A stretch of 64,000 nucleotides of DNA from Poriferisodalis sp965208555 (GCF_965208555.1 NZ_OZ242342.1:1426001-1490000); one strand, 5' to 3'; counted from the first letter of the stretch, positions 17,255 through 29,079 are shown. Notes: generated from the sequence alone by a model not told the origin. Program-made: numbers and translations.

Positions 17255-18211
17255 TCAGGCGGGATTGCCGGCTCGGGCGCGCGCGATATCGAACAGGGCA
17301 ACCGCTGCGGCAGCTGCAACGTTGAGGGATTCGATGCGACCCATGACCGGGATCGACACCACCTGGTCGCACCGGCGCTCCACCAGCGCCGAGAGTCCCC
17401 GGCCTTCAGCGCCGAGCACCAGCACCAGCGGCTCATCGGCGACCCGCAGCGACTCCAGCCCGCCGGACGCGTGGCCGTCCAAGCCGATGGCCCACAGACC
17501 GGCATCGCGAAGCTTGGCGAGCGCAGCGGGCAGGCCGCCGACCAGGGCAATCGGCAGGTACTCGATGGCGCCAGCAGCGGCCTTCACCGCCGCCGGCGTG
17601 AGGTTGGCAGAACGATGGCTGGTGAGCACCACCCCGGTGGCGCCCGCAACTTCGGCCGTACGCAAGATGGCACCGAGATTGCCCGGGTCGGTGACGCCGT
17701 CGGTGGCCACGACGAGCGGCAGCGTGTTCCCCATCGGCCGTGCCAGTTCCTCCAAGGGCACAGGTTGGACGGCAGCGGCCTTGGCCATCACACCCTGCGG
17801 CGCGGCGGTGAGCGCTGCCTCGTCCAGCTTGCGGCGCGTGACCTCACGCACCGGCACCCGCCGGTCGCCGGCCAGGTCGACGATCTCGGCCAGCGTGGCA
17901 GCCGAGTGCGCGTCCTCCGAGATCAGCACCTCGTGCACCTTGCGCTTGCCGGCCCGCAGCAGCTCCCGCACGGCCTGCCGGCCTTCGACGTGGTCGCCGC
18001 CGAGACCTCGCGGCCTTGACTGCTGCCGCTCAGACTGCGACTGGTTCGCGGCACCCCGCCCGGCGCCAGGACGGCTGCCGGAGCCGGTTCGCCGCTGCTG
18101 TCCCTCACCCCCGCGGCCTGAGGCCCGGGTGCTTCGCTGGCGGCGCGGAAGCGCAGCACCCCGCCCGCTGCGAGGAGGGGGGCTCTGTCGCCTGCCTCGT
18201 TCCGCGCTCAT
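17255..18211 (-). CDS. rlmB: 23S rRNA 2'-O-methyltransferase RlmB / TrmH family (SpoU)
   Basis: A SPOUT-class RNA methyltransferase that would methylate a guanosine ribose in 23S rRNA. After a long Arg/Ser/Gln-rich basic N-terminal extension, it has the RNA-binding substrate domain (EGRQAVRELLRAGKRKVHEV). The catalytic domain follows, with motifs TDGVTDPGNLGAILRTAE, LVLGAEGRGLS and MGRIESLNVAAAAAVALF, which form the trefoil-knot SAM site. The ATG overlaps the ispF stop as ATGA. The order ispD-ispF-rlmB is common in Actinobacteria. The basic N-terminus is typical of actinobacterial members. Confidence 0.9.
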   Translation of the reverse strand: MSAERGRRQSPPPRSGRGAALPRRQRSTRASGRGGEGQQRRTGSGSRPGAGRGAANQSQSERQQSRPRGLGGDHVEGRQAVRELLRAGKRKVHEVLISEDAHSAATLAEIVDLAGDRRVPVREVTRRKLDEAALTAAPQGVMAKAAAVQPVPLEELARPMGNTLPLVVATDGVTDPGNLGAILRTAEVAGATGVVLTSHRSANLTPAAVKAAAGAIEYLPIALVGGLPAALAKLRDAGLWAIGLDGHASGGLESLRVADEPLVLVLGAEGRGLSALVERRCDQVVSIPVMGRIESLNVAAAAAVALFDIARARAGNPA

Positions 18212-18750
18212 TGCCGGCGTCCGGCGAGACGTGCTGATGGCTGCTCGCCCCCGGCGAGCAGGAGGGCCACGGCATGGGCCACGATGCCGTCGCTGCCGCC
18301 GAGCCCCTCGGTGCGTTTGCCGCACACCGTGACCGGCCCGCCGGCTGCGCCGCTGAGCCGCTCCTGCATCTCATCGCGATGAGGGGCGATCATCGGCCGA
18401 TCGCAGACAACCGTGCAATCGGCATTCGCCAACTGCCAGCCGCCCTCAGCAAGCAGCGCCGAGACCTGCAGCAGCATCTCGATGCTGTCAGCGCCCCGCC
18501 AGCGCTCATCGCTGTCGGGAAAGTGCGTGCCGATATCGCCGAGCCCGGCAGCGCTCAACATCGCATCGATCACCGCATGCGCAACGACATCAGCATCGCT
18601 GTGCCCCGCCAGCGGCCGCTCACCGGGAAACCGGACCCCGCCCAGCACCAGCGTCCGCCCCCCACCTTCAGCACCATCAGCAAACGGATGGGCGTCATAC
18701 CCATGCCCCACCCGCATCGCCGGCCCAGCCCCGCCGTCAGCAGCACTCAC
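18208..18750 (-). CDS. ispF: 2-C-methyl-D-erythritol 2,4-cyclodiphosphate synthase IspF
   Basis: IspF closes CDP-methylerythritol 2-phosphate to the 2,4-cyclodiphosphate, the fifth step of the MEP isoprenoid pathway. The protein shows the zinc-binding RVGHGYDAHPF, the LAGHSDADVVAHAVIDA block and the C-terminal KRTEGLGGSDGIVAHAVALL. Start codons GTG at 18750 or an ATG eleven codons later are both possible. It follows ispD by about 11 bases and is coupled to rlmB. Confidence 0.93.
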   Translation of the reverse strand: MSAADGGAGPAMRVGHGYDAHPFADGAEGGGRTLVLGGVRFPGERPLAGHSDADVVAHAVIDAMLSAAGLGDIGTHFPDSDERWRGADSIEMLLQVSALLAEGGWQLANADCTVVCDRPMIAPHRDEMQERLSGAAGGPVTVCGKRTEGLGGSDGIVAHAVALLLAGGEQPSARLAGRRQ

Positions 18751-18761
18751 GCCAGTTGACG

Positions 18762-19457
18762 CTAGAGCCCGCCACCGCCAGTGCGACCACGCAGCAGCGC
18801 CTCCACGATTACCAGATCGTCGGGCTCAGTGACCTTGTGCGCCGCAGCCTCTCCCGGGACCGCCACCACGGTGCCGCCCACCGCCTCGACCAGCGCCGCG
18901 TCGTCGGTTGCCTCGGACTCGCCGGCATGGACCGCCACCAACGCCTCCCGGCTGAATGCCTGCGGGGTCTGAGCGGCGAAGAGCCCCGAGCGGTCGACGG
19001 TCCCAGCGACGACACCGCCCGCTTCGCCCCACTCCGGCACTCGCTTGAGCGTGTCGCTCACCGCTATCGCCGGCACCGCAGCATCGGCCCCGTCACGAAC
19101 CGCAGCAATCACGGCATCGAACAGCCCCACCGACGCCCCCGGCCGAGCAGCGTCATGACACACAACCACATCGACGTCAGCAGGAACCGTCGCCAACCCA
19201 GCCCGAACCGACCCCGACCGAGTCCCCCCACCCGCCACGACGACATCGACACCATGAGCGCTGTCGACCAGCTCGTCCGCCAGCTGCACAGGCACCACCA
19301 ACGTCACCCCATCACAAGCCGCCCCAGCCGCCTCGACGCTCCAAGCGACCATCGGCCGCCCAGCTACGGGCACCGTCACCTTCGTAGCGCCGTCAGCCCC
19401 CGCCCCAAACCGAGTCCCCGCGCCAGCAGCCAAAACAAGAGCCCAGGCCCGTCCCAC
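18762..19457 (-). CDS. ispD: 2-C-methyl-D-erythritol 4-phosphate cytidylyltransferase IspD
   Basis: IspD makes CDP-methylerythritol from CTP and methylerythritol 4-phosphate in the MEP pathway. It shows the nucleotide-binding VLAAGAGTRFGAGADGATK (the usual PK is replaced by ATK), the VVCHDAARPGAS motif, the LFAAQTPQAF segment and the acidic TDDAALVEAVG. The start appears to be GTG. It forms an operon with ispF and rlmB. The 231-residue length is normal. Confidence 0.92.
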   Translation of the reverse strand: MGRAWALVLAAGAGTRFGAGADGATKVTVPVAGRPMVAWSVEAAGAACDGVTLVVPVQLADELVDSAHGVDVVVAGGGTRSGSVRAGLATVPADVDVVVCHDAARPGASVGLFDAVIAAVRDGADAAVPAIAVSDTLKRVPEWGEAGGVVAGTVDRSGLFAAQTPQAFSREALVAVHAGESEATDDAALVEAVGGTVVAVPGEAAAHKVTEPDDLVIVEALLRGRTGGGGL

Positions 19458-19514
19458 CAGCCCAGTCTGCCCCCAGATGACACAGGAATACGAGGGCTGT
19501 GGAGGGCGCGAGGG

Positions 19515-20387
19515 CTAGCGGAAGGTCAACGCACGGCGCCGACGACGCCCACGAAGCGCAACAACAGTCACAAAGACAACGATGAGCCCCAGAACAATCC
19601 ACCAGATCACAGCAATCCGCGCCCCCCGAGAAGCCCGAGCATCCAACCGCTCGGCCTCAGCATCGGCAGCAGCAATCTCGGCATCCAGCAGCTCGCCCGA
19701 AACGCGCAGCTCCCGAACGCCCCCCTCGTTCAAGGTCATCACGCCATTGCCTGGCAAGGTCCCGCTTCCCTGTGGCACCGTCGCCCGGACTACCAGCGTC
19801 ACCAACTGGTCGAGCGGTACTCCCGCCCGCTCTTCGATCTCGGAGATCGGCAGCCCGAACAGTTCGCCTTCCAGCGCGTCGGCGGTCGCCGGATTCACCA
19901 GCCCCGCGACCGGCCGGTCCAACCCGACGGTCACCGTCAGGTCGTAGAGCACTCGTGCCCCGTCGCGCGACCCCACGAACGTCGCCGACCGGAACAGTCC
20001 GGCTGAGCCGTCCGCCGGTCGGTCGATCTCTGCGAGCACCTCCGCCAGCTCCGCCGGGGACGAGAAGCGCTTGACTGCCACTGCGCGGTGCCGCTCGCCT
20101 GCCGCCGTCTGCTCAGCGAACTGCCGGATGTCCCAGCCGACCAGGTCGTCGGTCACGATGAGCTCGCCCAGGTCCGGCACCCACCGCATCACCTCCTCGT
20201 CGAAGACGATCTCGACGGTGACCTTGCCGGTGCCGTCGTGGGCGACATCGACATCGACGACGATGTCGACCCGGCAGCTCGCAGCCAGCACCGCGAGGAG
20301 GACGAGCGCAGCGCCGAGCGCCCACCGGCGCGGGCTGTGGCAGGTGTCAGGCTCCGGCGAACCGCGAGTAGGCATCCGCCGGGGCAT
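19515..20387 (-). CDS. LppM-like lipoprotein with C-terminal membrane helix
   Basis: The 290-residue protein has a lipoprotein signal (WALGAALVLLAVLAASC, lipobox before the cysteine), a long extracellular domain beginning RVDIVVDVDVAHDGTGKVTV, and a C-terminal helix IWWIVLGLIVVFVTVVAL with a basic tail. This layout resembles the LppM lipoprotein family of Actinobacteria, whose function is poorly defined. It lies two bases after clpC, so it is likely cotranscribed. Starts at 20387 or 20375 are possible; both precede the signal peptide. Confidence 0.72.
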   Translation of the reverse strand: MPRRMPTRGSPEPDTCHSPRRWALGAALVLLAVLAASCRVDIVVDVDVAHDGTGKVTVEIVFDEEVMRWVPDLGELIVTDDLVGWDIRQFAEQTAAGERHRAVAVKRFSSPAELAEVLAEIDRPADGSAGLFRSATFVGSRDGARVLYDLTVTVGLDRPVAGLVNPATADALEGELFGLPISEIEERAGVPLDQLVTLVVRATVPQGSGTLPGNGVMTLNEGGVRELRVSGELLDAEIAAADAEAERLDARASRGARIAVIWWIVLGLIVVFVTVVALRGRRRRRALTFR

Positions 20388-20389
20388 GC

Positions 20390-22891
<2,502 letters not shown>

Positions 22892-23089
22892 TGGGCCTCC
22901 TGGTCTGAGCCTTGCACACGGTCCTGCACGCGGTGCAGAAGGTCGCTTGAGCGCAGTGTAACGATGCCCTGCCAGATCGCTCTCTTGCTTTCGACCGGGC
23001 CACCGAGCCGCCGGCCCGGCGGTGAACGCCGCGCGTTTCGAGCGCGGTTCGAGTGCCGCAACGGCGCTGCTGTCGTTTACGGTTGCGCC

Positions 23090-24121
23090 GTGGCGCCCCT
23101 TTCCCCGTTGCAGGCCCGGTCGAGTGCCAACGACGACTTGGCGCGTGTCGAGTCGGCGCTGCGGGCTGCGGCGGTCACCGGCGACGAGTTCCTCACCGAG
23201 GTGACCTCGCACCTGATCCCGGCCGGCGGCAAGCGGCTGCGGCCTGCGTTCGTCATCGCGTCGGCGCTGGCGCTGGATCGCGACGGCGCAGCGCCCGAGG
23301 CGGTCACCGACGAGATGGTGCGCGGCGGCGTTGCGGTGGAGCTGGTGCACCTGGGCTCGCTGTACCACGACGACGTCATGGACGACGCAGAGACCAGGCG
23401 CGGCATCGAGGCGGTGAATCACCGCTGGGGCAACCTGAAGGCGATCTTGGCCGGTGACTTCCTGCTGGCCAAGGCCTCGGAGCTGGCGGCGTCGCTGGGA
23501 ACCGAGGTGGCAGCGCTGCTGGCCGCCACCATCGGGCGCCTGTGCGAGGGGCAGGTGCGCGAGCTGCAGCTCATCTACGACCGCGGCCGCACCGAGGACC
23601 AGTACTTCCTGGCCATCCAGGGCAAGACCGCCGAGCTGTACGCGACGTCGTGCCGCATCGGCGGGCTGGTGGGCGGCGTCGACGGCGAGACCTTGGACCG
23701 CTTGACCCGCTTCGGGCTCGCGTACGGCATGGCCTTCCAGATCGTCGATGACGTGCTGGACCTGGTGGCCACCGACGAGGAGCTCGGCAAGCCGTCGGGC
23801 AACGACCTGCGCGAGGGCGTGTACACGCTGCCCGTCATCCGGATGCTGGCCGACGGGCAGGCAACCAGCGAGACCCTGCGGGATCTCCTGGGCGAACCGC
23901 TCGACGACGAGCGCCGCGATCGCGCCCGGGCAATGATCGTGGACGGCCCCGAGATCGCCACCTCAGTCGAGACAGCGCAGTCTTACGTGACCCAAGCCCT
24001 CGAGGACCTCGCCCCGCTGGACGCGTCGCCGGCGGTCGTGGGTCTGCGGGCCGCGGCCTCCAACCTGCTGGGGACACTGCCCCCGATCTCTCCGGGCGCA
24101 CGCGCGGCAAGCGCCAGCTGA
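23090..24121 (+). CDS. Polyprenyl diphosphate synthase
   Basis: A trans-prenyltransferase that lengthens isoprenoid diphosphates, probably for the menaquinone side chain. The 343-residue protein contains both aspartate-rich motifs, the first in HDDVMDDAETRRG and the second in QIVDDVLDLVATDEELGKP, plus the IPP-binding PAGGKRLRPAFV. The second motif is followed by KPSGNDLREGVYTLPVI, typical of long-chain synthases. The start is GTG at 23090. folP follows directly, so the two may share a transcript. Chain length cannot be read reliably. Confidence 0.9.
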   Translation: MAPLSPLQARSSANDDLARVESALRAAAVTGDEFLTEVTSHLIPAGGKRLRPAFVIASALALDRDGAAPEAVTDEMVRGGVAVELVHLGSLYHDDVMDDAETRRGIEAVNHRWGNLKAILAGDFLLAKASELAASLGTEVAALLAATIGRLCEGQVRELQLIYDRGRTEDQYFLAIQGKTAELYATSCRIGGLVGGVDGETLDRLTRFGLAYGMAFQIVDDVLDLVATDEELGKPSGNDLREGVYTLPVIRMLADGQATSETLRDLLGEPLDDERRDRARAMIVDGPEIATSVETAQSYVTQALEDLAPLDASPAVVGLRAAASNLLGTLPPISPGARAASAS

Positions 24122-24123
24122 CG

Positions 24124-25014
24124 GTGGGCGGGCCCCAGATGCAGCCGGGCTGGCCGATCCGGCGCTGCTACCGCCATGAGCAGTGGAACCCGGGTCGGGG
24201 CCCCTTGTGGGAATGGGGCACCCGCACGTTCGTGATGGGCATCATCAACGCCACTGACGACTCCTTCTCAGGCGACGGCGTAGCCGACCGCCTCGACGAG
24301 GCACTCGCACTGACACACGAGCTCGTCGAAGGTGCGGTCGACATCATCGACATCGGCGGCGCATCCAGCCGGCCCGGTGCCGAGCCCACACCGCTGGAAG
24401 TGGAACAGCACCGCGCCGTGCGGGTCATTGGCGCCGTGCGAGCCGAGCTGGACCGCATCGGGGCTGAGCTTCCGATCTCGGTCGACACGACCTGGGCAGC
24501 GGTAGCGGCCCCCGCTCTCGATGCCGGAGCGACGGTCGTGAACGACATCACCGGTTTCCGCCTCGATCCCGAAATGGCACCGCTGGTGGCCGAACGCAGC
24601 GCTGCTGCCGTCCTCATGCACAACCAGCGGGGACGACCGCACACGGACCTGGTGGCCGATGTAACGGCCGGGCTGGAAGCGAGCCTTCAGATTTGCGCCG
24701 AGGCCGGCGTGAACACGGACCGCATCGTGGTCGATCCCGGGTTCGGCTTCGGCTTCGGCGTCTCGCAGAACCTCGAGATGATGCGCCGCCTGCCGGAACT
24801 GTGGTCGCTGGAGCTGCCCTTGCTCATCGGCACCTCGCGCAAGTCCACCATCGGCGCGGTCACCAACGCCGAGATCGACGACCGCCTCTTCGGCACCGCC
24901 GCCACCATCACCGCTGCCATCTACGCGGGCATAGACATAGTGCGAGTGCACGACGCCGCGGAGATGACTCAAGCGATCCAGATGACCGACGCCATCGTCC
25001 GCCCCACGCTCTGA
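24124..25014 (+). CDS. folP: Dihydropteroate synthase FolP
   Basis: FolP condenses p-aminobenzoate with dihydropterin pyrophosphate in folate synthesis. The TIM-barrel signatures are present: FVMGIINATDDSFSGDG (where most FolPs have NVTPDSFSDGG), the sugar-phosphate motif DIGGASSRPGAEPT, SVDTTWAAVA, VNDITGF and DPGFGFGF, plus the C-terminal RVHDAAE. The variant ATDDS loop suggests it may belong to the divergent FolP2-like group, though other residues look complete. GTG at 24124 or ATG at 24139 may be the start. Confidence 0.85.
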   Translation: MGGPQMQPGWPIRRCYRHEQWNPGRGPLWEWGTRTFVMGIINATDDSFSGDGVADRLDEALALTHELVEGAVDIIDIGGASSRPGAEPTPLEVEQHRAVRVIGAVRAELDRIGAELPISVDTTWAAVAAPALDAGATVVNDITGFRLDPEMAPLVAERSAAAVLMHNQRGRPHTDLVADVTAGLEASLQICAEAGVNTDRIVVDPGFGFGFGVSQNLEMMRRLPELWSLELPLLIGTSRKSTIGAVTNAEIDDRLFGTAATITAAIYAGIDIVRVHDAAEMTQAIQMTDAIVRPTL

Positions 25015-25022
25015 GCGGAGGG

Positions 25023-26315
25023 TCAGCGGCCGACGGGTGCGATGGTGCCGTCGGGCATGAGCTGGGTGCGGGTGCCGTCGGCGGCTTCGCTGTAGAAGGT
25101 CGACTGACCCGACGCCTCGAGCACCGCAAGCATGGCCGGCAGCGGCTCATCGACGCTGCGCAGGAACTCGATCACCAGTTCGGGGCCGAGATGGTCGAAC
25201 ATCTCGAAGGGGCCGTGCACCCAGTTGAAGCCCCAGCGGATGGCGTTGTCGACATTGGCGATGTCGTCGGCGATCTCAGGCACCAGATCGGCCGCATAGG
25301 TCAGCGTGCCGCCGAAGACGTGGCGGGCGAGTTCGCCCTGGACCGAGTCGGCAAACAGCACCTCACCGAGGCCGGCGGGCACGCCGTCGAGATCGGGTGC
25401 GACGGCGTCGCGCCATTCGCCGGTGACGAGATCGAAGGTCTCGGCCTTGCGTGACCCGTCGTCCAGCTTCAGTCGCCGGCTGAATCCGCCGCCGGTCTTT
25501 CGCCCGAGCTGGCCCCGGTCGGCCATCGCTTGTTCCGCCTCAGGAAAAGCAGTGAAGTCGAGCCCGCGGTCGCCGGGCGGCAGGTTCTGGGCCAGGTTGG
25601 CGCCCACCAGCTCCATCACGTCGAGGCCGATGAGGTCGATGAGCCCGTACAAGCCCGTCGGCGGCAGGCCGATCGGCGCGCCCAGCACAGCGTCGACGGT
25701 CTCGGTGGTCATGCCGTCGGCCAGGAACGGCTTCGCCACGTGCAGGCCCCTCAGCATGAAGAAACAGCCGATGCGGTTGCCGATGAAGTTGACCGTGTCC
25801 TTGGCGTGCACCACGCCCTTGCCGAGCCGCTCAGCCCCGAAGCGTGCGAATGCGTCGATCACTTCGGGGTCGGTGTCTTCGCCCGGGACGAGCTCGAACA
25901 GCTTCATCACCCGTACCGGGTTGAAGAAGTGGGTGATGGCCACGTCACGGCGGAACCGTTCGCTCATGCCTTCGGAGATCTGCCGCAAGGGGATGCCCGA
26001 GGTGTTCGACGAGATGACCGAGCCGTCGCTGCGGGCGGCTTCGAGACGCTCGAACAGCTCGCGCTTGGTCGCGAGGTCCTCGATGACCGCCTCGCACACC
26101 CAGTCGTAGCCGGCGATGTCGCCCAGACGGTCATCGACGGTGCCAATGTCGACGAGCCCTCGAAAGTCTTCGTCGACGCCGTCCAGCGCACGCTGTGCCG
26201 CGGCGGGGTCGCTGTCGAGCACCAGCACCCGGCACCCTGCCGCCGCCGATGCCGCGGCAATGCCGGCACCCATCGTGCCCGCGCCGATGATTGCTACTGA
26301 GTCAATGGTCCGCAT
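25023..26315 (-). CDS. 3-hydroxyacyl-CoA dehydrogenase
   Basis: An NAD-dependent beta-oxidation enzyme converting 3-hydroxyacyl-CoA to 3-ketoacyl-CoA. It has the Rossmann motif VAIIGAGTMGAGIAAASAAAG, the catalytic SSNTSGIPLRQIS and THFFNPVRVMKLFELVPG, and the GNRIGCFFMLR segment, followed by two helical C-terminal repeats. There is no enoyl-CoA hydratase domain, so it corresponds to the dehydrogenase half of FadB/FadJ. It lies nine bases after an acyl-CoA dehydrogenase gene on the same strand, which fits a small beta-oxidation operon. Confidence 0.9.
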   Translation of the reverse strand: MRTIDSVAIIGAGTMGAGIAAASAAAGCRVLVLDSDPAAAQRALDGVDEDFRGLVDIGTVDDRLGDIAGYDWVCEAVIEDLATKRELFERLEAARSDGSVISSNTSGIPLRQISEGMSERFRRDVAITHFFNPVRVMKLFELVPGEDTDPEVIDAFARFGAERLGKGVVHAKDTVNFIGNRIGCFFMLRGLHVAKPFLADGMTTETVDAVLGAPIGLPPTGLYGLIDLIGLDVMELVGANLAQNLPPGDRGLDFTAFPEAEQAMADRGQLGRKTGGGFSRRLKLDDGSRKAETFDLVTGEWRDAVAPDLDGVPAGLGEVLFADSVQGELARHVFGGTLTYAADLVPEIADDIANVDNAIRWGFNWVHGPFEMFDHLGPELVIEFLRSVDEPLPAMLAVLEASGQSTFYSEAADGTRTQLMPDGTIAPVGR

Positions 26316-26324
26316 CCGCCCTGC

Positions 26325-27479
26325 CTACCGGGTTCCGGCGACTTCGCGGCCGATGATCTCCTTCATGATCTCGGTGGTGCCGCCATAGATCGTCTGGATC
26401 CGGGCGTCCGCGTACGCCTTCGAGATCGGGAACTCGCTCATGTAGCCGTAGCCACCGAACAGCTGCAGGCAGCGGGTGATCAACCGTAGCTGCATCTCGG
26501 TGACCCACCACTTGGCCTCGGCGGCGTCGGTGGCGGTCAGCTCGCCGGCGTTGAGCGCCTCGATCTGGCGGTCCACGAACACCCAGGCGATGTCCAGCTC
26601 GGTCTTCATCTCGGCCAGCTCGAAGCGGGTGTTCTGGAACGAGGCGATGGTCTGGCCGAAGGCCGTGCGCTCGGTCACGTAGTCCACCGTCCAGTCGAAC
26701 GCCGCCTGTGCGTGCGCCACGCCGCCCACCGCAATCGACAGGCGCTCCTGGGGCAGGTTCCGCACCAGGTGCATGAAGCCGTTGCCCTCGCCGCCGAGCA
26801 GGTTCTCTTCGGGCACGAAGACGTCGTCGAAGAACAGCTCGGCGGTGTCCTGGGACTTCAGGCCCAGCTTGTCGAGGTTGCGGCCTCGCTCGAAGCCCTC
26901 CATGCCCTCCTCGAGCACGATCAGCGACATGCCTCGGTGCTTCTCGGTGGGATCGGTCTTGGCCGCCACGATGACGAGGTCGGAGTTGATGCCGTTGGTG
27001 ATGAAGGTCTTCGCGCCGTTCACGACGTAGCCGTCGCCCGAGCGCATCGCCGTGGTGGTGATGGAGGCCAGATCCGAGCCGGTTCCCGGCTCGGTCATGG
27101 CGATGGCGCTCATCAGCTCGCCGCTGGCGAGGCCACCCATCCAGCGCTCCGCCTGCTCGTCGCTGCAGAGGTTGATGAAGTACGGCAGGCAGATGTCGTT
27201 GTGCAGCGTCATGCACTGCCCCGAGCTGGCCGCGCCAGAAGCGTGGACCTCCTCGTTGAGGATGGCGTTGTAGCGAAAGTCGACAACCCCGCCGCCGCCG
27301 TACCGCTCGTCGACGGCGGTTGCCAGCAGGCCCACGTCTCCCGCCTTGCGGAACATGGCCTTGTCGATCTTGCCGTCGGCCTCCCACTTCTCGTGGTGGG
27401 GGACGATCTCGCGTTCCACGAAGGCTTTGGCCGTCTCGCGGAACATCTCGTGCTCTTCGTCAAAGATGGTGCGCCGCAT
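26325..27479 (-). CDS. Acyl-CoA dehydrogenase
   Basis: A 384-residue flavoprotein of normal length for the family. It contains FRKAGDVGLLATAVDERYGG, the FAD-binding SAIAMTEPGTGSDLAS and VNGAKTFITNGINSDL, and the C-terminal LFGGYGYMSEFP. The terminal catalytic-region motif reads IYGGTTEIMKEIIGR, with Gly where many members have the catalytic Glu, as in the subset whose base sits elsewhere. It leads the operon with 3-hydroxyacyl-CoA dehydrogenase and diverges from a thioesterase gene 40 bases away. Confidence 0.9.
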   Translation of the reverse strand: MRRTIFDEEHEMFRETAKAFVEREIVPHHEKWEADGKIDKAMFRKAGDVGLLATAVDERYGGGGVVDFRYNAILNEEVHASGAASSGQCMTLHNDICLPYFINLCSDEQAERWMGGLASGELMSAIAMTEPGTGSDLASITTTAMRSGDGYVVNGAKTFITNGINSDLVIVAAKTDPTEKHRGMSLIVLEEGMEGFERGRNLDKLGLKSQDTAELFFDDVFVPEENLLGGEGNGFMHLVRNLPQERLSIAVGGVAHAQAAFDWTVDYVTERTAFGQTIASFQNTRFELAEMKTELDIAWVFVDRQIEALNAGELTATDAAEAKWWVTEMQLRLITRCLQLFGGYGYMSEFPISKAYADARIQTIYGGTTEIMKEIIGREVAGTR

Positions 27480-27519
27480 ACGGGGAGCGTATGTGGCTGC
27501 GCAGCTAGCGTCACAGGCC

Positions 27520-28197
27520 GTGAATGCCGGGGAAGGATTGCACGACTGGAGCGCTGTGGGGCGGGCCGCTGCCGCGATGCGACGGCTGAACCGGGCGCTG
27601 GCGAACCGGCGGGTCGACGATGGCGTGCTCGACGAGGTCACGGCCGCCGTCGAGGCCGCCGCCGAGCGGCTGGAGCAGGGCACGCTGCGAGTGAAGATCG
27701 ACGACATGCTCTCGCGGCCCTATCTCCGGGAGATCTACGAGGGGCAGTACTTCCCGCTGCCGCTCGAGCCGGGCGACGAGATCGAGTTCGATCCGTTCTC
27801 GATCGGCGGCGGTCAGCTGCACCCGGCATCGGTGGACGTCAGGTACTTCAAGGAATCCGACGACGCCGTGCGGGGCGAAGCCGTGGTGGACGCCATGTTC
27901 GCCGGACCTCCCGAGCGCACCCACGGCGGGGTGGTGGCGCTGATCATCGACGAGCTGATGGGTGCCTTGAACCGCATGCGGGGCCGGCAGGCCTACACGG
28001 GCCGGCTGACCGTCCACTATCACGCCGCGACGCCGATCGGCGAGCCGCTGCAGCTGCGGGCATGGATCGATCACACGTCGGGCCGCAAGATCGTCCAGCA
28101 CGCCGACGTGCACGGCCCGGACGGCCTGTGCGTCAGGGCCGAGGGGCTGTTCATCATGCGCAAGGACGCGCCGCAGGCCCCCGAGACTCAGTCCTGA
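27520..28197 (+). CDS. PaaI/hotdog-fold thioesterase
   Basis: The C-terminal two thirds form a single hotdog domain with the family signature HGGVVALIIDELMGALNRM and the following strand TGRLTVHYHAATPIGEPLQL. These match the PaaI-like acyl-CoA thioesterases that hydrolyse acyl-CoA esters. The N-terminal 70 residues are helical and not conserved-looking. GTG at 27520 or at 27556 (GGAG upstream) could be the start. It diverges from the acyl-CoA dehydrogenase gene, and its end overlaps the convergent folK by 10 bases. Confidence 0.82.
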   Translation: MNAGEGLHDWSAVGRAAAAMRRLNRALANRRVDDGVLDEVTAAVEAAAERLEQGTLRVKIDDMLSRPYLREIYEGQYFPLPLEPGDEIEFDPFSIGGGQLHPASVDVRYFKESDDAVRGEAVVDAMFAGPPERTHGGVVALIIDELMGALNRMRGRQAYTGRLTVHYHAATPIGEPLQLRAWIDHTSGRKIVQHADVHGPDGLCVRAEGLFIMRKDAPQAPETQS

Positions 28198-28706
28198 TCT
28201 GCCGCCGTCGAGCCGGCGGCCAGGCGGCGCAGCAGCTCGACGCTGCCTATGCGCTCGCAGTCCTGGTCGGCGACTGCTGCCAGCTCGCCGAGCGTGACCA
28301 GTTCGGGCGCCAGCTCTGCCAGCGGGTCGAGCACGAAACGGCGCTCGCGCAGGCGGGGGTGCGGGATCGCGAGTTCGGGGTCGCGCATCTGCACGTCGCC
28401 GAACAACAGCACGTCGACATCGAGAGTGCGCGGCCCCCAGCGCTCGCGACGCACCCGCTGGGCCGCGGTTTCGAGGGCCTGGCAGCGGGCCAGCAACTCG
28501 TACGGCCCTTCGGAGATTGCCAGCTCGGCCACCAGGTTCAGGAACTCCGGCTGTTCGGGGCCGATCGGCGCGCTGCGGTAGACGCCCGAGACGGCCACGA
28601 GCACGCCGGCGGCGTCGAGCGCGTCGAGCGCGCCGGCCAGCTGCGCTGCGGGATTGCCGATGTTCGCGCCCAGCGCGACGAACGCCCTGGTGCGGGCCTG
28701 GTTCAC
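28188..28706 (-). CDS. folK: 6-hydroxymethyl-dihydropterin pyrophosphokinase FolK
   Basis: FolK transfers pyrophosphate from ATP to hydroxymethyl-dihydropterin ahead of FolP. The signatures are all visible: VALGANIGNPAAQL, YRSAPIGPEQPEFLNLV, RERWGPRTLDVDVLLFGD and IPHPRLRERRFVLDPLAEL. It follows folB by four bases in the same operon, and its 3' end overlaps the convergent thioesterase gene. Confidence 0.95.
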   Translation of the reverse strand: MNQARTRAFVALGANIGNPAAQLAGALDALDAAGVLVAVSGVYRSAPIGPEQPEFLNLVAELAISEGPYELLARCQALETAAQRVRRERWGPRTLDVDVLLFGDVQMRDPELAIPHPRLRERRFVLDPLAELAPELVTLGELAAVADQDCERIGSVELLRRLAAGSTAADQD

Positions 28707-28710
28707 CGGC

Positions 28711-29079
28711 TCAGCTCGCGCTGCGGGTGATGCGCACCGCGCTGGTGCCGAGATCGGCCGCGACGGGCGGGCGCAGCTTGGTGACCGTGACCGTGGCGGC
28801 GGTCACGGCATCGATGCCGCACAGCTCGCCGGCGATCACCTCGGCCAGCCGTTCGAGCAGCTGCGGCTGGGCCTGCTCGCACAGCGTCACGATGCGGTCG
28901 CACACGGCGCCGTAGTCGACCGTGCGGCTCAAGTCGTCGGTGGCTCCGGCCTGGCTCAAGTCGGCGAACAGATCGACGTCGATGCTGAGCGGCTGCGGTG
29001 CGGTGCGCTCGTGTGCCAGCGCCCCGATCACGCACGTCACCCGCAGGTCGCGCAATCGAATGCTGTCTGGCGCTGTCAT
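28711..29079 (-). CDS. folB: Dihydroneopterin aldolase FolB
   Basis: FolB cleaves dihydroneopterin to hydroxymethyl-dihydropterin. The 122-residue protein has the N-terminal IRLRDLRVTCVIGALAHER, the DDLSRTVDYGAVCDRI block and the catalytic-site LLERLAEVIAGELCG region. It sits directly upstream of folK and eight bases after the phosphatase-like gene. Confidence 0.93.
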   Translation of the reverse strand: MTAPDSIRLRDLRVTCVIGALAHERTAPQPLSIDVDLFADLSQAGATDDLSRTVDYGAVCDRIVTLCEQAQPQLLERLAEVIAGELCGIDAVTAATVTVTKLRPPVAADLGTSAVRITRSAS

